A DNA stretch of 64,000 nt from Hyposmocoma kahamanoa (lineage: Eukaryota; Arthropoda; Insecta; Lepidoptera; Cosmopterigidae), in NCBI RefSeq assembly GCF_003589595.1, contig NW_020654748.1:1283330-1347329 (forward strand), read 5' to 3'. The notes beneath the pieces were generated by a model. It made no database searches, was not told the origin of the DNA, and worked only from the letters and a program-made list of their open reading frames with translations. Position 1 is the first letter of the stretch; each line of letters starts with the position of its first letter. The translations under genes and the position numbers were made by a program. Below are positions 45,247-55,095 of this stretch, one piece after another.

Positions 45247-46478
45247 GGGCGCAATATAAGCTCCCGGAAGTGGCCACTTACTTAAACAATATTTAAAAAG
45301 TAATTACAAAATTGAAAATGGAACTCTTTGGCTGTAGAATGCAGTTTATTTCATCTGACTGCCACTTGTTTTTACATTGTGGCGTCATTTTACAAATTGG
45401 TTGTTGAACATCACCATGGATTTAACTCGTGAAAATTTTCGTAGTATGATTTTCTACGACTTTAAGTGTAAGCTAACAGCTCAGCGGAGCTTCGCTCGGC
45501 TTCAAACTGCTTTTGGCGTTGAAGCACCATACAAGACCACTATTTATAGCTGGTTTGCATAATTCAAACGCGGTCGTGTGAATCTCAGTGACGAATTTCG
45601 TGATGGTTGCCCGTCCACTGTTGTGAACAACAAAAACATCGATGCTGTGCGCCGCATGATCAAAACAGACAGGCATGTGGCGTACCATGAGATTCGGGCA
45701 TCTTTAGGCACAGGCATGAGTCAAATACTACACAAACATTTGGGTGTGAAAAAGCTGTGCTCTCGGTGGATCCCATACAATTTGACTGAGGCTCATCAAA
45801 CGGTGCACTTGGTGCAATGCCATGCTTACCAGATTCAATGAAGTGGCGTCAAATTTAGTACCAGGTGACGAAATATGGGTTTATAGTTACGATCTCAAAA
45901 CTGCTTAAGCAATGGGTCTTTCGAGATGAGCCGAAACCAACCGAAGTGGCGCGCGTGCAAAGTGCCTCTAAGCGGATGATTGCTTCTTTTTTAATAAAAC
46001 TGGACACGTGGCTACTATTGCTTTGGAGAATCATTGTACCGTGAATAGTGATTAGTACACGACCATTTGTTTGCCGGAAGTTATTGACAAACTTCATAGA
46101 AATAACTGTAAACGTCGTATCATCTTGCATCACGATGGCCAGACAGACAAATGAATTTTTGAAGGTGAACAACGTTGACCCTATGAGCCATCCCGCGTAC
46201 AGTTCCGACCGGGCACCTTGTGACTTTTATTTTTTTCCAAAAATTAAGAACCATTTACGCGGTCAACGATTTTCGTCACCTGAAGAGGCTGTCGAAGAGT
46301 ATGAAAAATATGTTTGAGAGATTGTCACGGAGGAGTGGCATAAATGTTTTCAAAATTGGTTCATTCGTATGAAAAAGTGCAATAACGCTAACGGAGAATA
46401 TTTTGAGAAACAATAAATTCATTTCTGACCATTTGTAGTATTTTTTTCTTATTCATTCCGGAAACTTATAGTGCGCCT
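45247..46478 (+). mobile_element. Decayed mariner element
   Basis: The imperfect terminal inverted repeats are about 24 bp: 45247 starts gggcgcaatataag and the right end mirrors aggcgcactataag. The left flank is TA and the right flank has decayed to CA. The enclosed transposase is broken (see 45416-46416). The ends and protein differ from the intact copy at 41359-42630, so this is a separate, older mariner lineage. Confidence 0.88.
45416..46416 (+). pseudogene. mariner transposase relic with stops and frameshifts
   Basis: The reading starts MDLTRENFRS and continues through a helix-turn-helix-like region. It meets a stop at the WFA position (45560), then resumes with FKRGRVNLSDEFRDG and VNNKNIDAVRRMI. 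The linker reads WIPYNLTEA. The middle third, which should hold the first catalytic aspartate, is scrambled by several stops and frame changes. Near the end HHDGQTD and HPAYSSDRAPCDF mark the second and third catalytic positions in different states of decay, still with D34D spacing. The C-terminus reads GEYF and ends in a stop at 46414. It cannot make transposase. Confidence 0.9.
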
Positions 46479-46599
46479 CACGTATACCTTATAGTTGTGA
46501 AGGTAAGTTACACTTTGTATTGCCCGAGGCGGGACAAGTAGTCGACGCCAGATTGCGTCGAGCACCACAACGCAGCGTGGTTTTACTCTTTTATTAATT

Positions 46600-47058
46600 T
46601 TTAACCGACTTCAAAAAAGGAGGAGGTTCCCAATTCGACTGTATGTTCTTTTTTCTTTTTTTTTGTATGTATGTTACGCGATAACTCCGGTATTTGTGAT
46701 TTTCATGATTCTTTTTTTGTTGGAAACTTCCATAGTGGTACTTCCATAGTGGTCCCATTTAATTTTGAAGAAAATCATCCACCTTTAAGGGTGGCCGTTC
46801 ACGCATGAAGATTCATTTTTATAAATAGCGCCTAACTTTAATTTAGGAGCAATTATTTTAATGGTTGATTTTGCTATTTCTCCAATTTGAGGCGTTTTTC
46901 TCTCAATATACTTTGAGTAGTGAGAACCGATTATTATTATCTCCAGTGTCAAATCCTGTATAGTGGCGAACTAGGTGATATTTCAATAAAACTTAGCAAA
47001 TAGACGTAATTCCATGTACTTTTGAGGTCGGTTTTCTTAGTACTCTGTACTGAGATTA
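46600..47058 (-). mobile_element. Family Z repeat, near full length, inside lectin intron 1
   Basis: It starts at aaccgacttcaaaaaagg and ends at gaggtcggttttctta. Outer ends are inverted versions of each other over about 12-15 bp, so it behaves like a MITE. It has no coding capacity. The copy interrupts the right arm region of the long-armed element. Confidence 0.75.
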
Positions 47059-47370
47059 TTATTAGAAGAAATGTATACCTTATTTAGTACAGAATATGTT
47101 CTATAGTATATTGCATTTTACAAGGTGCGCCTGCCGCAGCCCGCCGTCGCTTCCTGAAGTTTCGTTTTAAATTTTTTGTTTAACGAAATGTTGCTTTATC
47201 TTGTAGCGAATAAAGTTTATGTTGCATTTGCCGGTTTAATGCAGCGCTACGCTACTCGCGCAGCCCGTCAGTGGCAATATCAGGCAACCCGTACCCTCAT
47301 AGCTATTATTAAAATGTTTAACACCACGACCGTAGACTCATTGTCATTTACTTGATATTGTATTGAGTAG

Positions 47371-47655
47371 AAGCCGTGGTAGCCTAATGGTTTGACCAAC
47401 CGCCTCTCAAGCAGAAGCCGTGGGTTCGAATCCTGGCTAGAATTTATGTGTGAAATTTAATTTGAAATTTACCATGCGCTTTGCAGTGAAAGAAAATATC
47501 GTCATGAAACCTGTACGTCGAAGAAGATTCGCAAACCTCGGAACCGTATGAAGTCCGCACCCTGCATTGGGCCATCGTAGCGGACTATAGCCTAAACCTT
47601 CGCCTGAGAGGAGACCCGTGCCAGAGAGACGTGTAAATGTGTTGATGATGGACAT
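47371..47655 (+). mobile_element. Family D SINE (tRNA-headed), best copy
   Basis: The head contains a box A-like gtggtagcctaatgg and a box B-like ggttcgaatcc about 45 bp later, the spacing of an internal RNA polymerase III promoter. The body carries blocks near gaaattta and tcgaagaagattcgc and ends near gtgttgatgatg. It is inserted in lectin intron 1 in the orientation opposite to the gene. Confidence 0.75.
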
Positions 47656-47729
47656 TTGATGATATTACAATAATTAATCTGATACTGCTACCAGGACTGT
47701 CTGAAGAATAACCAACTCCTCAACTACTT

Positions 47730-47974
47730 AAGCGTGAAACACAGAGAAAGGGTGCGGGTCCGGCGCGTGTCGGATCGGGAGCACGGCGGGTGTAACTACG
47801 TGTATTTATATGGACGACAACACACCACGAGCGGGCGCTAGACGGGCGCAGATTGGGTCCTGCGCCCGCTCGTGGTGCGTTGTCTTCCATAATATATACA
47901 CGGAATTACACCTGCCGTGCTCCCGACCCGCCCCGAGCCCGACACGTACCCGCTGTCAGTGTGTTTCATGCTTT
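47730..47974. mobile_element. GC-rich palindromic element
   Basis: The arms are about 108 bp, imperfect inverted copies meeting near 47850. The outer ends are gcgtgaaacac on the left and its mirror on the right, and the central arms carry cacgagcgggcgc. TTAA occurs at both outer junctions (47728-47731 and 47973-47976), offset by one base, which hints at a piggyBac-type MITE without proving it. The high GC contrasts with the AT-rich surroundings. Confidence 0.7.
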
Positions 47975-48422
47975 AAATGGAACTATTGTGTTTTGGCTCA
48001 TTGAACTGGTGTCGATGAGTAGTTAGCTTACATATGGTGACTAATTAGCTTTTCTGTAGTACACCGTTTTGTATCGGGTTTTTTTATTTATTTAGCAAGT
48101 GCTCATTACCAGACTAGCGATATAATTTAATAGAAATGTAGTTTTTTACTTATTTTTTATTTTATTGGCCAGTCAACAATTGTTATACCAATTATATAGT
48201 CAGAGACATACATGCAAAAACTAAAAAGTGCAGAATCTACTACAGACCGACACTACATGCACAGTAAATTATTGCAGTGTAAAAATAAGTTACAAAAAGC
48301 ATTAACTAACCATGTAAGTTACTTGCAAAAACAAATATATAGCACGGAGAAATCTAGGAAGCCTGCGGGGAACATGAAATGATGTGAGGCTTAGAACTGA
48401 ACTGCAGTTCATTTATACTTAC

Positions 48423-48495
48423 ATTGCGACCAAAACACGATGAAAACTATAGCTGCTATTGCCAGCACCTTCCCTCTCCGTTCTAGAGCTTCCAT
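48423..48495 (-). CDS. C-type lectin-like protein, first coding exon (signal peptide)
   Basis: The exon reads ATG through 24 codons plus one extra base and ends at a strong donor, GTAAGTATAA. The peptide has a short charged start (MEALERRGK) followed by a hydrophobic run of about 12 residues (VLAIAAIVFIVFW) and then SQ, which fits a signal peptide or signal anchor. The leftover base T joins the first two bases GT of the exon at 43905-44041 to make a cysteine codon, so the two exons are in phase. The start is the first ATG after a plausible untranslated exon start. The secretory role is inferred from composition, and the lectin identity comes only from the next exon. The minus-strand gene runs toward lower coordinates. 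Confidence 0.66.
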
Positions 48496-48688
48496 TTTGA
48501 TTTTTATTTGTTTATTTATATTACTGAAGTTCACAAAATCACTAGCAATGCAAAATTCAGATTAAAAGTATTGAACACACTGCCACTATCTTTTAATAAA
48601 ACACAATTTGCAATTAAAACAATTACACATTTTGCTTTGTTTTATTGGGAATGTAATTTAAGTAGTACGTCAAGGTTCACCGTTTAAT
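48496..48688 (-). other. Probable 5' untranslated part of the lectin first coding exon
   Basis: On the minus strand a pyrimidine-rich stretch ending tttctctttgtttcag lies just above 48688. It looks like a 3' splice site, which would make 48688-48423 an internal exon with 193 nt of leader before the ATG. If so, a further non-coding exon and the promoter lie at higher coordinates. This is inference from splice-site appearance only. The alternative is that transcription starts within this segment. Confidence 0.35.
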
Positions 48689-48726
48689 CTGAAACAAAGA
48701 GAAATAGATTAATAAGTAACATGTTT

Positions 48727-49318
48727 TGTAGCAGTAGAGCTCCTTGTGAAAGAGTTCGTCCAGGGAAGTACCGCCACCGCAATGATTTCTGCCGCTAAGC
48801 AGTAACGTAAGTATTACCACAGATTACTTAATAGTTATAGATGCATCACTCTCATACAAAATCGAAAATACCTACGCTATAATAGCCTCCTAAATCTGAT
48901 TTATGACACCAGGCGCTCACTACGAGGAAAAAGGAATCTAAGCACGCTCTCAGAGAGGTGAAGATAACGTTGCCCGCCGTGTGCAGTCGTGCGAAACCGA
49001 ATGCTCATAAATGAAAGATAAGTATAAGAGCTTGCGCCGACGTCGGCGCACTTAGCGGTAGGCGTTTTATTGCATAACCTTGAGCGAGTGATGGAGATGG
49101 ATGTATTACTGAGTTTCATTTTGAAGGGTAAGAGTTCTGGTGAAATAACAAGCACATGGGACTTGTCAACTTGTCTCAGGGTGACGGGCGCAATAGAAGT
49201 GCCCCTCAAATCTTTGTGATTTAAAGCTCCGAATGATACTGCAACTGTTATGAACGGGCGTGTCGCTTACCACCAGGAGCAAAACTTGTTCGTCCCGGCA
49301 CTTGGTATCATAAAAAAA
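48727..49318 (+). mobile_element. Family B repeat split by about 290 bp
   Basis: 5' part 48727-48822, central and 3' part 49112-49318 with tail tggtatcataaaaaaac. The intervening 48823-49111 is unrelated DNA with no clear ends. The copy lies about 40 bp above the inferred lectin leader exon. Confidence 0.72.
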
Positions 49319-49329
49319 CCGCGCAAAGA

Positions 49330-49625
49330 AAGGTTAAAAGACCTACTACACATGACATGCGAAGACATAATAGCCACATTGAATCGGGTAGAATAGAAAC
49401 AGGTTGAGGAGGATGATGGGGCGGTGTGGCCCGTTTCGTCGTGAAGAGGGCAGGGGGAAGACGTAGCTGCTCCTAGGTGTTGGGGGGGTTCCGGTGCGCA
49501 AAGTCGATCCCGGATCCCTCCCACTAGAGCACCCGAGAAGGCCACCGTGGGGTTTTAGCCGGTAGGAGTCCGGCATAACCTCTGCCCCCGCGGCGGAGAG
49601 GTATTCTAGGAGGATGTCCCCACGA
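49330..49625 (+). mobile_element. LINE 3'-tail-like GC-rich segment
   Basis: Blocks ccactagagcacccgagaag, ggccaccgtggggttttagc and ggtaggagtccggcataacc, ending aggatgtccccacgaaaaaa. I recall this as the 3' untranslated end of a lepidopteran LINE (R1/Jockey group), from memory. A scrap of the same end is at 4665-4705. Confidence 0.5.
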
Positions 49626-49849
49626 AAAAAAAGGTGGAATAACAGGTTAAGATCATTTTGGTAAAACTTACAGATGAAACACAGCTTGCATTGAAAAGAA
49701 TAACTTTAATCGTTAAGTTTCTTAAAAAAGAATACAAAAAGAGAAAAAGAAATAGATAATAAAATAAATTATAAAACAAGTATGACCGGACTTCACAATA
49801 TTTCAGTCAGCTCAAGTTCTCTACAATACTCTACATAACCATATGACTC

Positions 49850-50330
49850 CTGGGTATCTGAAAGAGCGTTTCAGCCTTCTCAGCTTTCTTCGCTCTCTCG
49901 TTAGGTCCCTGTTACCTTTTCCGTCCTTCAATTCCAGTTCTTATTCTCACTCCTACTCTGTTCTTGCGATCGGATTATGAAACGCAGTTCCCATTACTGT
50001 TCGCGATAGTGAATATAACTCCTTGGATATTTTCAAAATGAGAATTAAAGAGCACTATTTATCCACTGTTCCATCCATTTTATAGGTATTATATTATGAA
50101 ATATTCATTTATGTAGTTAATAATGTTTTTTATTACATTTATTTGTAATGCACGTAAACCCGTATTGTAATTATTTTGTCCTGTATTTTGGTCTGCAGGA
50201 AGAAATTTCATTTAGAAATGAGGAATACAAACAAAAGAACAAGACAAAAGGTCTGTGTTCTCGTTTTTACTTAATATGATTTGTGTTTTTCTGTGCAATA
50301 AATGATTAAATGAAATAAAATAAATAAAAG
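49850..50330 (+). pseudogene. LINE C-terminus, 3'UTR and A-rich tail
   Basis: 50010-50085 reads SEYNSLDIFKMRIKEHYLST then VPSIL and a stop, preceded by NAVPITVRD. This is the 'R N . L P ... I R ... S L ... F K ... L K . H' ending of CR1-like LINEs. The 3' part contains gaagaaatttcatttagaaa and ends aataaaataaataaaag. Confidence 0.65.
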
Positions 50331-50529
50331 TATTACAATGATTACTTGCTAAGGATTGCGGCGATCGGTAAGCGCGTCCGACAATATACCAACGGTTGCA
50401 CTATGCTGTTTATGAAAGGCAACAATCTTACTACGGGGAATCAAGTTATCAAATAAACTATTTTTCTTTCTAAATTCGAAAAATAAATCTCATAACTGAG
50501 CGAATCAGAGACTATAGAAATGTAGCAAT

Positions 50530-50645
50530 GTCGGACCCACTTCGGAAGTCGCTTGTGCACTAAGTCCGATTCAAATCCGAGAAAATACGAAAGTCACTTG
50601 AGATAAAATGGTCCCTGTGACATTTCGGACAGTCATTTTTCACCG
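50530..50645 (+). repeat. Dispersed repeat F, copy 1
   Basis: Shares cggacccacttcg, gtccctgtgacatttcgg and acagtcattt with 55244-55375. Confidence 0.55.
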
Positions 50646-50649
50646 GTGT

Positions 50650-51435
50650 TCTTCACTTCATGTTTTTGGTCAACCCTAATATCGAAAGTTTCAATGTCAC
50701 TAATCAATAAGTTTTCGTTTTGTTTATAAATTAATCTGCGATTCCAACTTTTGCTAATCTAACACCATGATGACCCTTAAAAGTTTATTGAAATAATAAA
50801 CAGCTATAATTATCTGTAACTAAACGGACAGTTAACCTAACTAACAACACAACATCTTCGTCACTTTTATGGCTGTAATCTAGATTTCTAGACTATCTCC
50901 ACTGCCCTGAAAAGCCTTAGCACATTGTTAAATAAATTATAGGGTAAATATTGGCTAAGTTACCTAGTTTATTAGGCCAGTGTTAGTATAATTTTAAGTC
51001 AAGAGAATTATAGTCATTTTAGTGATACATTGGAGTTGTTATAAAGCTTTTAGAGTTTCTCTTCGCCTTTAATAGCAAGGTTCTCATGTATAAGGTCTTA
51101 ATTTATTTGCACCGGACCTTCTGCTTGGATTGTACTAATGAAAACAAAGTTTAAACATGTTTAGAATAGGTTTTACAATGTATTCAAAGGTCAACATACA
51201 TTAAATCGTAAATATAAAATTTTAATTAAGTAATAAAACTCCAGTGTCTACTACTACCTTTTTCAGAATGGAATTACACTATTTAAAAGAGATTCCATAA
51301 GTTTATATATTTTTTAAATTAGACAGAAAAGCAAAAGTTTGTGACGAGACCCGTATCTAGGAAAACCTGGCAGTATCTTACATCATAAACGACAAAATCA
51401 GAATATATATTTACTAAAAACATTTACATGACATT
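50650..51435. other. Unassigned sequence
   Basis: No supported feature. Confidence 0.3.
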
Positions 51436-51439
51436 TTCG

Positions 51440-51615
51440 TTCCGCATGCTGTTGAGACGACGGGTCGCTGGGGTACCGATGCGAAAAAGTTTGTAGCGGA
51501 AATCGAGCGACAGCTAAGAGAGAGCGGAGATGGCTCCCGCGCCGGGTTGTTATTGGCGCAAAGATTGTCCATTGCTATACAGCGAGGAAATGCGGCAAGC
51601 GTGATAAGGTGCCCA
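51440..51615 (+). pseudogene. LINE C-terminal fragment (RTE-like)
   Basis: Reads VETTGRWGTDAKKFVAEIER, then SGDGSRAGLLLAQRLSIAI and QRGNAASVIRC. This is the recurrent C-terminus 'VETLG.WG......L..I..R......GE.R.. .L.QR.SIA.QRGNAAS' of an RTE-like LINE protein. Same family as 3064-3150 and 38410-38545. It ends just before the M8b copy. Confidence 0.65.
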
Positions 51616-51653
51616 CCTTTGCTCCGGGATAAGTCACGTATTTATTATACTAT

Positions 51654-52031
51654 CTTAGAATAATAACGCATAGAAACCTAGTCCGCACACGCTAAGTGAG
51701 GCAAATTGAAGCGTTCCCAATGGGCCTACACGAGCGGGCGGGCCGTCAGTGCTCAAGGTCAACTTGCACCGCGAACAGCTCCAGAATTTTAGCTAAAAAT
51801 TACGAAATGTGCGGTAAATGAGTGTAAAAATACGTCAGACAAACATAAAATAGATACTAACATTACATTCCACAAGGAAGTAACGCGTTTCAACTTGTAT
51901 TTTTATATAAATATTCACTAAAACCGAAAATTAACCTACTACTAAAACTAGCCTACATGAATTAAATTTTTGCCTCACTTGTGACAGTTCGTTTGATATG
52001 AAACTATCATTCTATGCGTTATTATTCTAAG
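51654..52031 (-). mobile_element. M8b MITE, copy 2 (378 bp)
   Basis: Inverted relative to 33832-34210 and nearly identical. Target duplication tatactat is perfect (51646-51653, 52032-52039). Confidence 0.9.
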
Positions 52032-52317
52032 TATACTATGTAGTAAAATACTTTGTATTTACCAAAAATAATCTTTTAATTTGTCTTATACTACCTGACG
52101 TTATTTAGAATTGTATTTGGTGTAAGTTGTTTAGCAACGCCGCTCGCATGCTGTGATTCTTAAAAATTTTTTGGTAGTAGGGACTTTCTTTTGCTACCCA
52201 GTTATCTTTATTTTTATTTTTGTACGAACATCTGATCAATTATTAAACGTCATGGAACAAAGGTTCTTGTTTATGATTTTAGTAATATAGTCCTGGGATG
52301 TTGTTAGTATTTTACAG

Positions 52318-52504
52318 TCCTGTGAAATTACAGGCACATGGGACTTGAAAACTTATGTCTCAGAGTGACGGGTGCAGTAACAACGCCCTTCAGATCTTTG
52401 CGATTTAAAGCTCTGAGTGGCACTGCAACTATTATGAACAGGCGTGCAGCTTATTATCAGGCGCGCGACTCGTTCGTTTCGTAACTTGATATTATAAAAA
52501 AAAA
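52318..52504 (+). mobile_element. Family B repeat, 3' half
   Basis: From gtgaaattacaggcacatgg through the hairpin core to tgatattataaaaaaaaa. Confidence 0.8.
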
Positions 52505-52613
52505 GATGAGGATATTTCGGGTTCGGTTTCTGGTATTAATTTAGGAAACGAACCTTTTGAAATTAGTTCCGGTCTACCCAGAACTAAGTCAATGCTCCTG
52601 TCATGCCATGTCA

Positions 52614-52752
52614 ACTGCCTCCGTGGCCGAACGGTTACCATGCCGGACTGCCATGCAGAGGTCCCAGGTTCGATTCCAGGCCGGGAGAAATATTTGTATG
52701 GCCTGCATTTATTTCTCTCGTGAGTTTGGGTGTAATTTGTGGTTGTCTATGA
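52614..52752 (+). mobile_element. Family A SINE, 3'-truncated
   Basis: Head perfect with both boxes. The body stops at ttgtggttgtctatg, where a LINE fragment in the other orientation begins. Confidence 0.85.
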
Positions 52753-53115
52753 CTTCAGAGGCTGTCACTCTAAAGAGTGAGGTGGTACTGCAACCGAACC
52801 ACCTCAAATTTTTCAACCAGGAGTGCCTTCTACCAACACTTTGTTTTCCAACGATTTTGCCTTGGATGATGAGCTGGAGTAATTTGTAATTATTGTTCCT
52901 CATGACGTGGCCGAAGTACGACATCTTCCTGCACTTAATGCAGTTCATAAGCTCTACTATTTTCTTCAGTTTATTGAGAAAACGGTGGCAAATCCACACC
53001 TCAAAAACCTTTAGCTTCCTTGTTGTGTTCAGTGTGAGAGTCCAAGTTTCTACGGCATATAGTAGAACTGAGAACTTGTAACAGCGTATAATGCATAATC
53101 TTATGCTGGACTCAG
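52752..53115 (-). pseudogene. LINE C-terminal fragment (RTE/BovB-like)
   Basis: Minus strand: RCYKFSVLLYAVETWTLTLN, then KLKVFEVWICHRFLNKLKKI, KCRKMSYFGHVMRNNNYKLL, QLIIQGKIVGKQSVGRRHSW, LKNLRWFGCSTTSLFRVTAS. This is the well-known end of RTE/BovB-type LINE proteins ('YGCETW... RLE.FE.W..RR.L...L.Y.GHI.R......L...I.GK..G.R..GR....W...W'). The frame is open over about 115 codons, but the rest of the element is missing. Confidence 0.8.
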
Positions 53116-53119
53116 TTTC

Positions 53120-53325
53120 CTATCACACAGCTCTCTATTCATATATACTCATACACTGTATGTAAAGAGGACAGTTGTTGCTGCCGAATCGGGGCCGTAT
53201 CGAAAGCGGCAGTCGCCACTTCAAAGGCACGGAAATTGCGATTTGCACTAGAACTACAGCTGTATCTTAGCTGTAATAATTATGTTTTTGTTTGATAGTG
53301 TTGGAAATTATTGTATATTATTGTT
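53120..53325. other. Unassigned sequence
   Basis: No supported feature. Confidence 0.3.
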
Positions 53326-53329
53326 TTTA

Positions 53330-53480
53330 ACTGTATTTTGTTATTGTTATTGATACAAAGATCGAACAAACATAAAGGACAATTTCTATGATCCGACTGA
53401 ACTGCCAGCGTCTGTTGTCTCAACGTCGCTATCGCTTTTACCTACTGCGCTACGGACCTATTTTCCCAAAAAAACATTAC
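53330..53480 (-). mobile_element. Family C fragment
   Basis: Blocks gttattgatacaaagatcga, atgatccgactgaactgcca and a tRNA-like cctactgcgctacgg. Confidence 0.5.
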
Positions 53481-53620
53481 GATATTCAATAAAAACAAAT
53501 ATTGTGTTTTGTTATTAAAACTGGCACACAGTCAGAATGACTAAAAGAGGCCCATTTGATAGTACTTGTAACCATCATAGTCGCGTCCAATCTCCATGGA
53601 TGACTGGCCTCTAAGTTATA

Positions 53621-54205
53621 CTAACTAGACTGACAGGATTCAAAATTAGACCGACTTTCTTTTGAACCAAAAATGACTAGGGCAGTTCTGAGTAAACCTC
53701 TGACTAGAGAAGATGACTCCCCTGGACGTTCTACAATTGTGCAGGCAGATCGTATAATCAGATATAGGTGTACTAATACATTAAATGCGTTATCGTTCGT
53801 GGAATATAAGATCTTAAGTCTCCTTAGGCTGTTATTGCTCTGGATCTTGACACCCTTCAACCTGTAACACGACAGTGCTGTTTTGCGGCAGAAATGTGTT
53901 GCTTCATTGTCATCATCATCCACAGATCTATGCGATGTCGGGACCGGAGGATAGCTTGACGTTGGGAGTTCTGGTGCTGAGTGACCCATGTTGACCGCAC
54001 GTCGCACTAATCCTGGTATTAATATGGATTCCTTCTTGGTTGAAGACCGGAGGGGAGGATCAGGCGCCCATTCGCGGTCTCCAAATCGGTTGTCCTCTGG
54101 TGTGCCAGCGTGATATTGCAGGTTAACGTTAAAAGAGAGGTGAACTGGGTCAGGGAGAAACCCAGCTGCCAAAACTCTCCTTATCGGGCAGTAGTGGGAT
54201 AGAGG
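53621..54205 (-). other. Open frame of at least 183 codons, unassigned
   Basis: Among the longest uninterrupted frames after the mariner transposase and the LINE reverse transcriptase. It is open above 54172 too, with PLSHYCPIRRVLAAGFLPDP, so the true start is unclear; no ATG opens it. It is proline- and serine-rich early, has a DDDD run, and later carries RLKGVKIQSNNSLRRLKIL. I recognise no domain. It could be an exon, a retroelement first open frame or chance. Confidence 0.25.
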
Positions 54206-54589
54206 TATAAGCGGTTCGTAGGTTGTGTTGTTTACCGTTTTAACAATGTCATCAACTTATGTCACTGCAGGACGTCTAACGTTTCTGTAAGCACTTCTTG
54301 GCCACCTTTTGTTTATCGCTTTACTCTATCTGTCATTACCGTAACTAACCTGCAGTGTACTGTATGCATAAGAGTGGTCAAGGTGGGCTAAAAGGTCATG
54401 ACGCCTATAAAATGACACCTTCAGTTAAATTTTATTTATTTCTGTATACATTCACCCGACTCTTGCTGTGCTCCAAACAATATACGAATATTAATGTTCC
54501 AGATAATCACGCCAGTTACTTGGTCTCAAACTAAGGAATTCCCTGCACGTAGATTACTAGACCAAAGGATTCCACTCCGGGACACCCAA

Positions 54590-54700
54590 ACCAGAACCAA
54601 TTTAGAAAACTTCATTTCCCACATTTGTCCTACCGGGAATCGAACTCGGGACCTCTTCATCCAGCACAAGGCAACCCGTTGATTCACAGAAGTCGTCAAA
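54590..54700 (-). mobile_element. tRNA-headed SINE, third type
   Basis: Minus strand: gacttctgtgaatcaacgg as box A region, gagttcgattcccggtagg as box B region, then acaaatgtgggaaatgaag. Head differs from families A and D; box B context (aggtcccgagttcgattcc) resembles the scrap at 19448-19535. Confidence 0.55.
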
Positions 54701-54814
54701 AAGAGAGACATGATCTCTAAAAAAAAAAACTAGAACAGTCATTAAATTTGCCAGATGGATTGCAGTAAGTAGAAATACGATACTAGCACTTATATCCAAA
54801 ATGACAACTTTTTA

Positions 54815-55085
54815 TTTTGAAAAATTTGAATTCAAGCAAACATTATTTATCCACTATTCTATGCATTTCCTATATTTATATGTCATTGATATTGTTTCTG
54901 TATTAGGTACATTAAAAGTACATACAGTTTTTGTTCTGTTGTGCACGTATGCCCTATTTTAGTTGTTGTGTCCTGTAAGAAGAAATTTCTTTTAGAAATA
55001 TGCAGAACCTTTTCTTTGTGGTTTCCTTTTGTTAAATGTGAGTTATGTGTTTTTTCCTGTACAATAAACGGCTAAATAAATAAAT
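54815..55085 (+). mobile_element. LINE 3' end, same family as 49850-50330
   Basis: Shares attatttatccactattcta, gaagaaatttcttttagaaa and the ending caataaacggctaaataaat. Only the last coding codons remain. Confidence 0.6.
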
Positions 55086-55095
55086 GATTATAACT

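Larger units (their letters stand above)
44920..47290. mobile_element. Long-armed inverted-repeat element with later insertions in its loop
   Basis: The left arm (44920 to about 45125) and right arm (about 47065-47290) are inverted copies over roughly 200 bp with small indels. The outer ends read gggttgcctcatattgcc and its mirror. The loop now contains a dead mariner (45247-46478) and a family Z copy (46600-47058), so the original element was far shorter, probably a foldback MITE. No target duplication is visible at the ends. It sits inside lectin intron 1. Confidence 0.72.
44042..48422 (-). other. Lectin intron 1, loaded with nested transposons
   Basis: The 4381-nt intron lies between the donor at 48422 and the acceptor at 44042. 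Its repeat content is listed separately: long-armed element 44920-47290, dead mariner, family Z copy, family D SINE and GC-rich palindrome. Outside these, 44050-44919 and 47980-48420 show no recognisable feature beyond AT-rich sequence. Confidence 0.6.

Noticed and set aside
52585..52594. Single M8a-like end (taagtcaatg)
   Set aside because: Only one 10-base half is present with no partner or duplication; chance match is likely.
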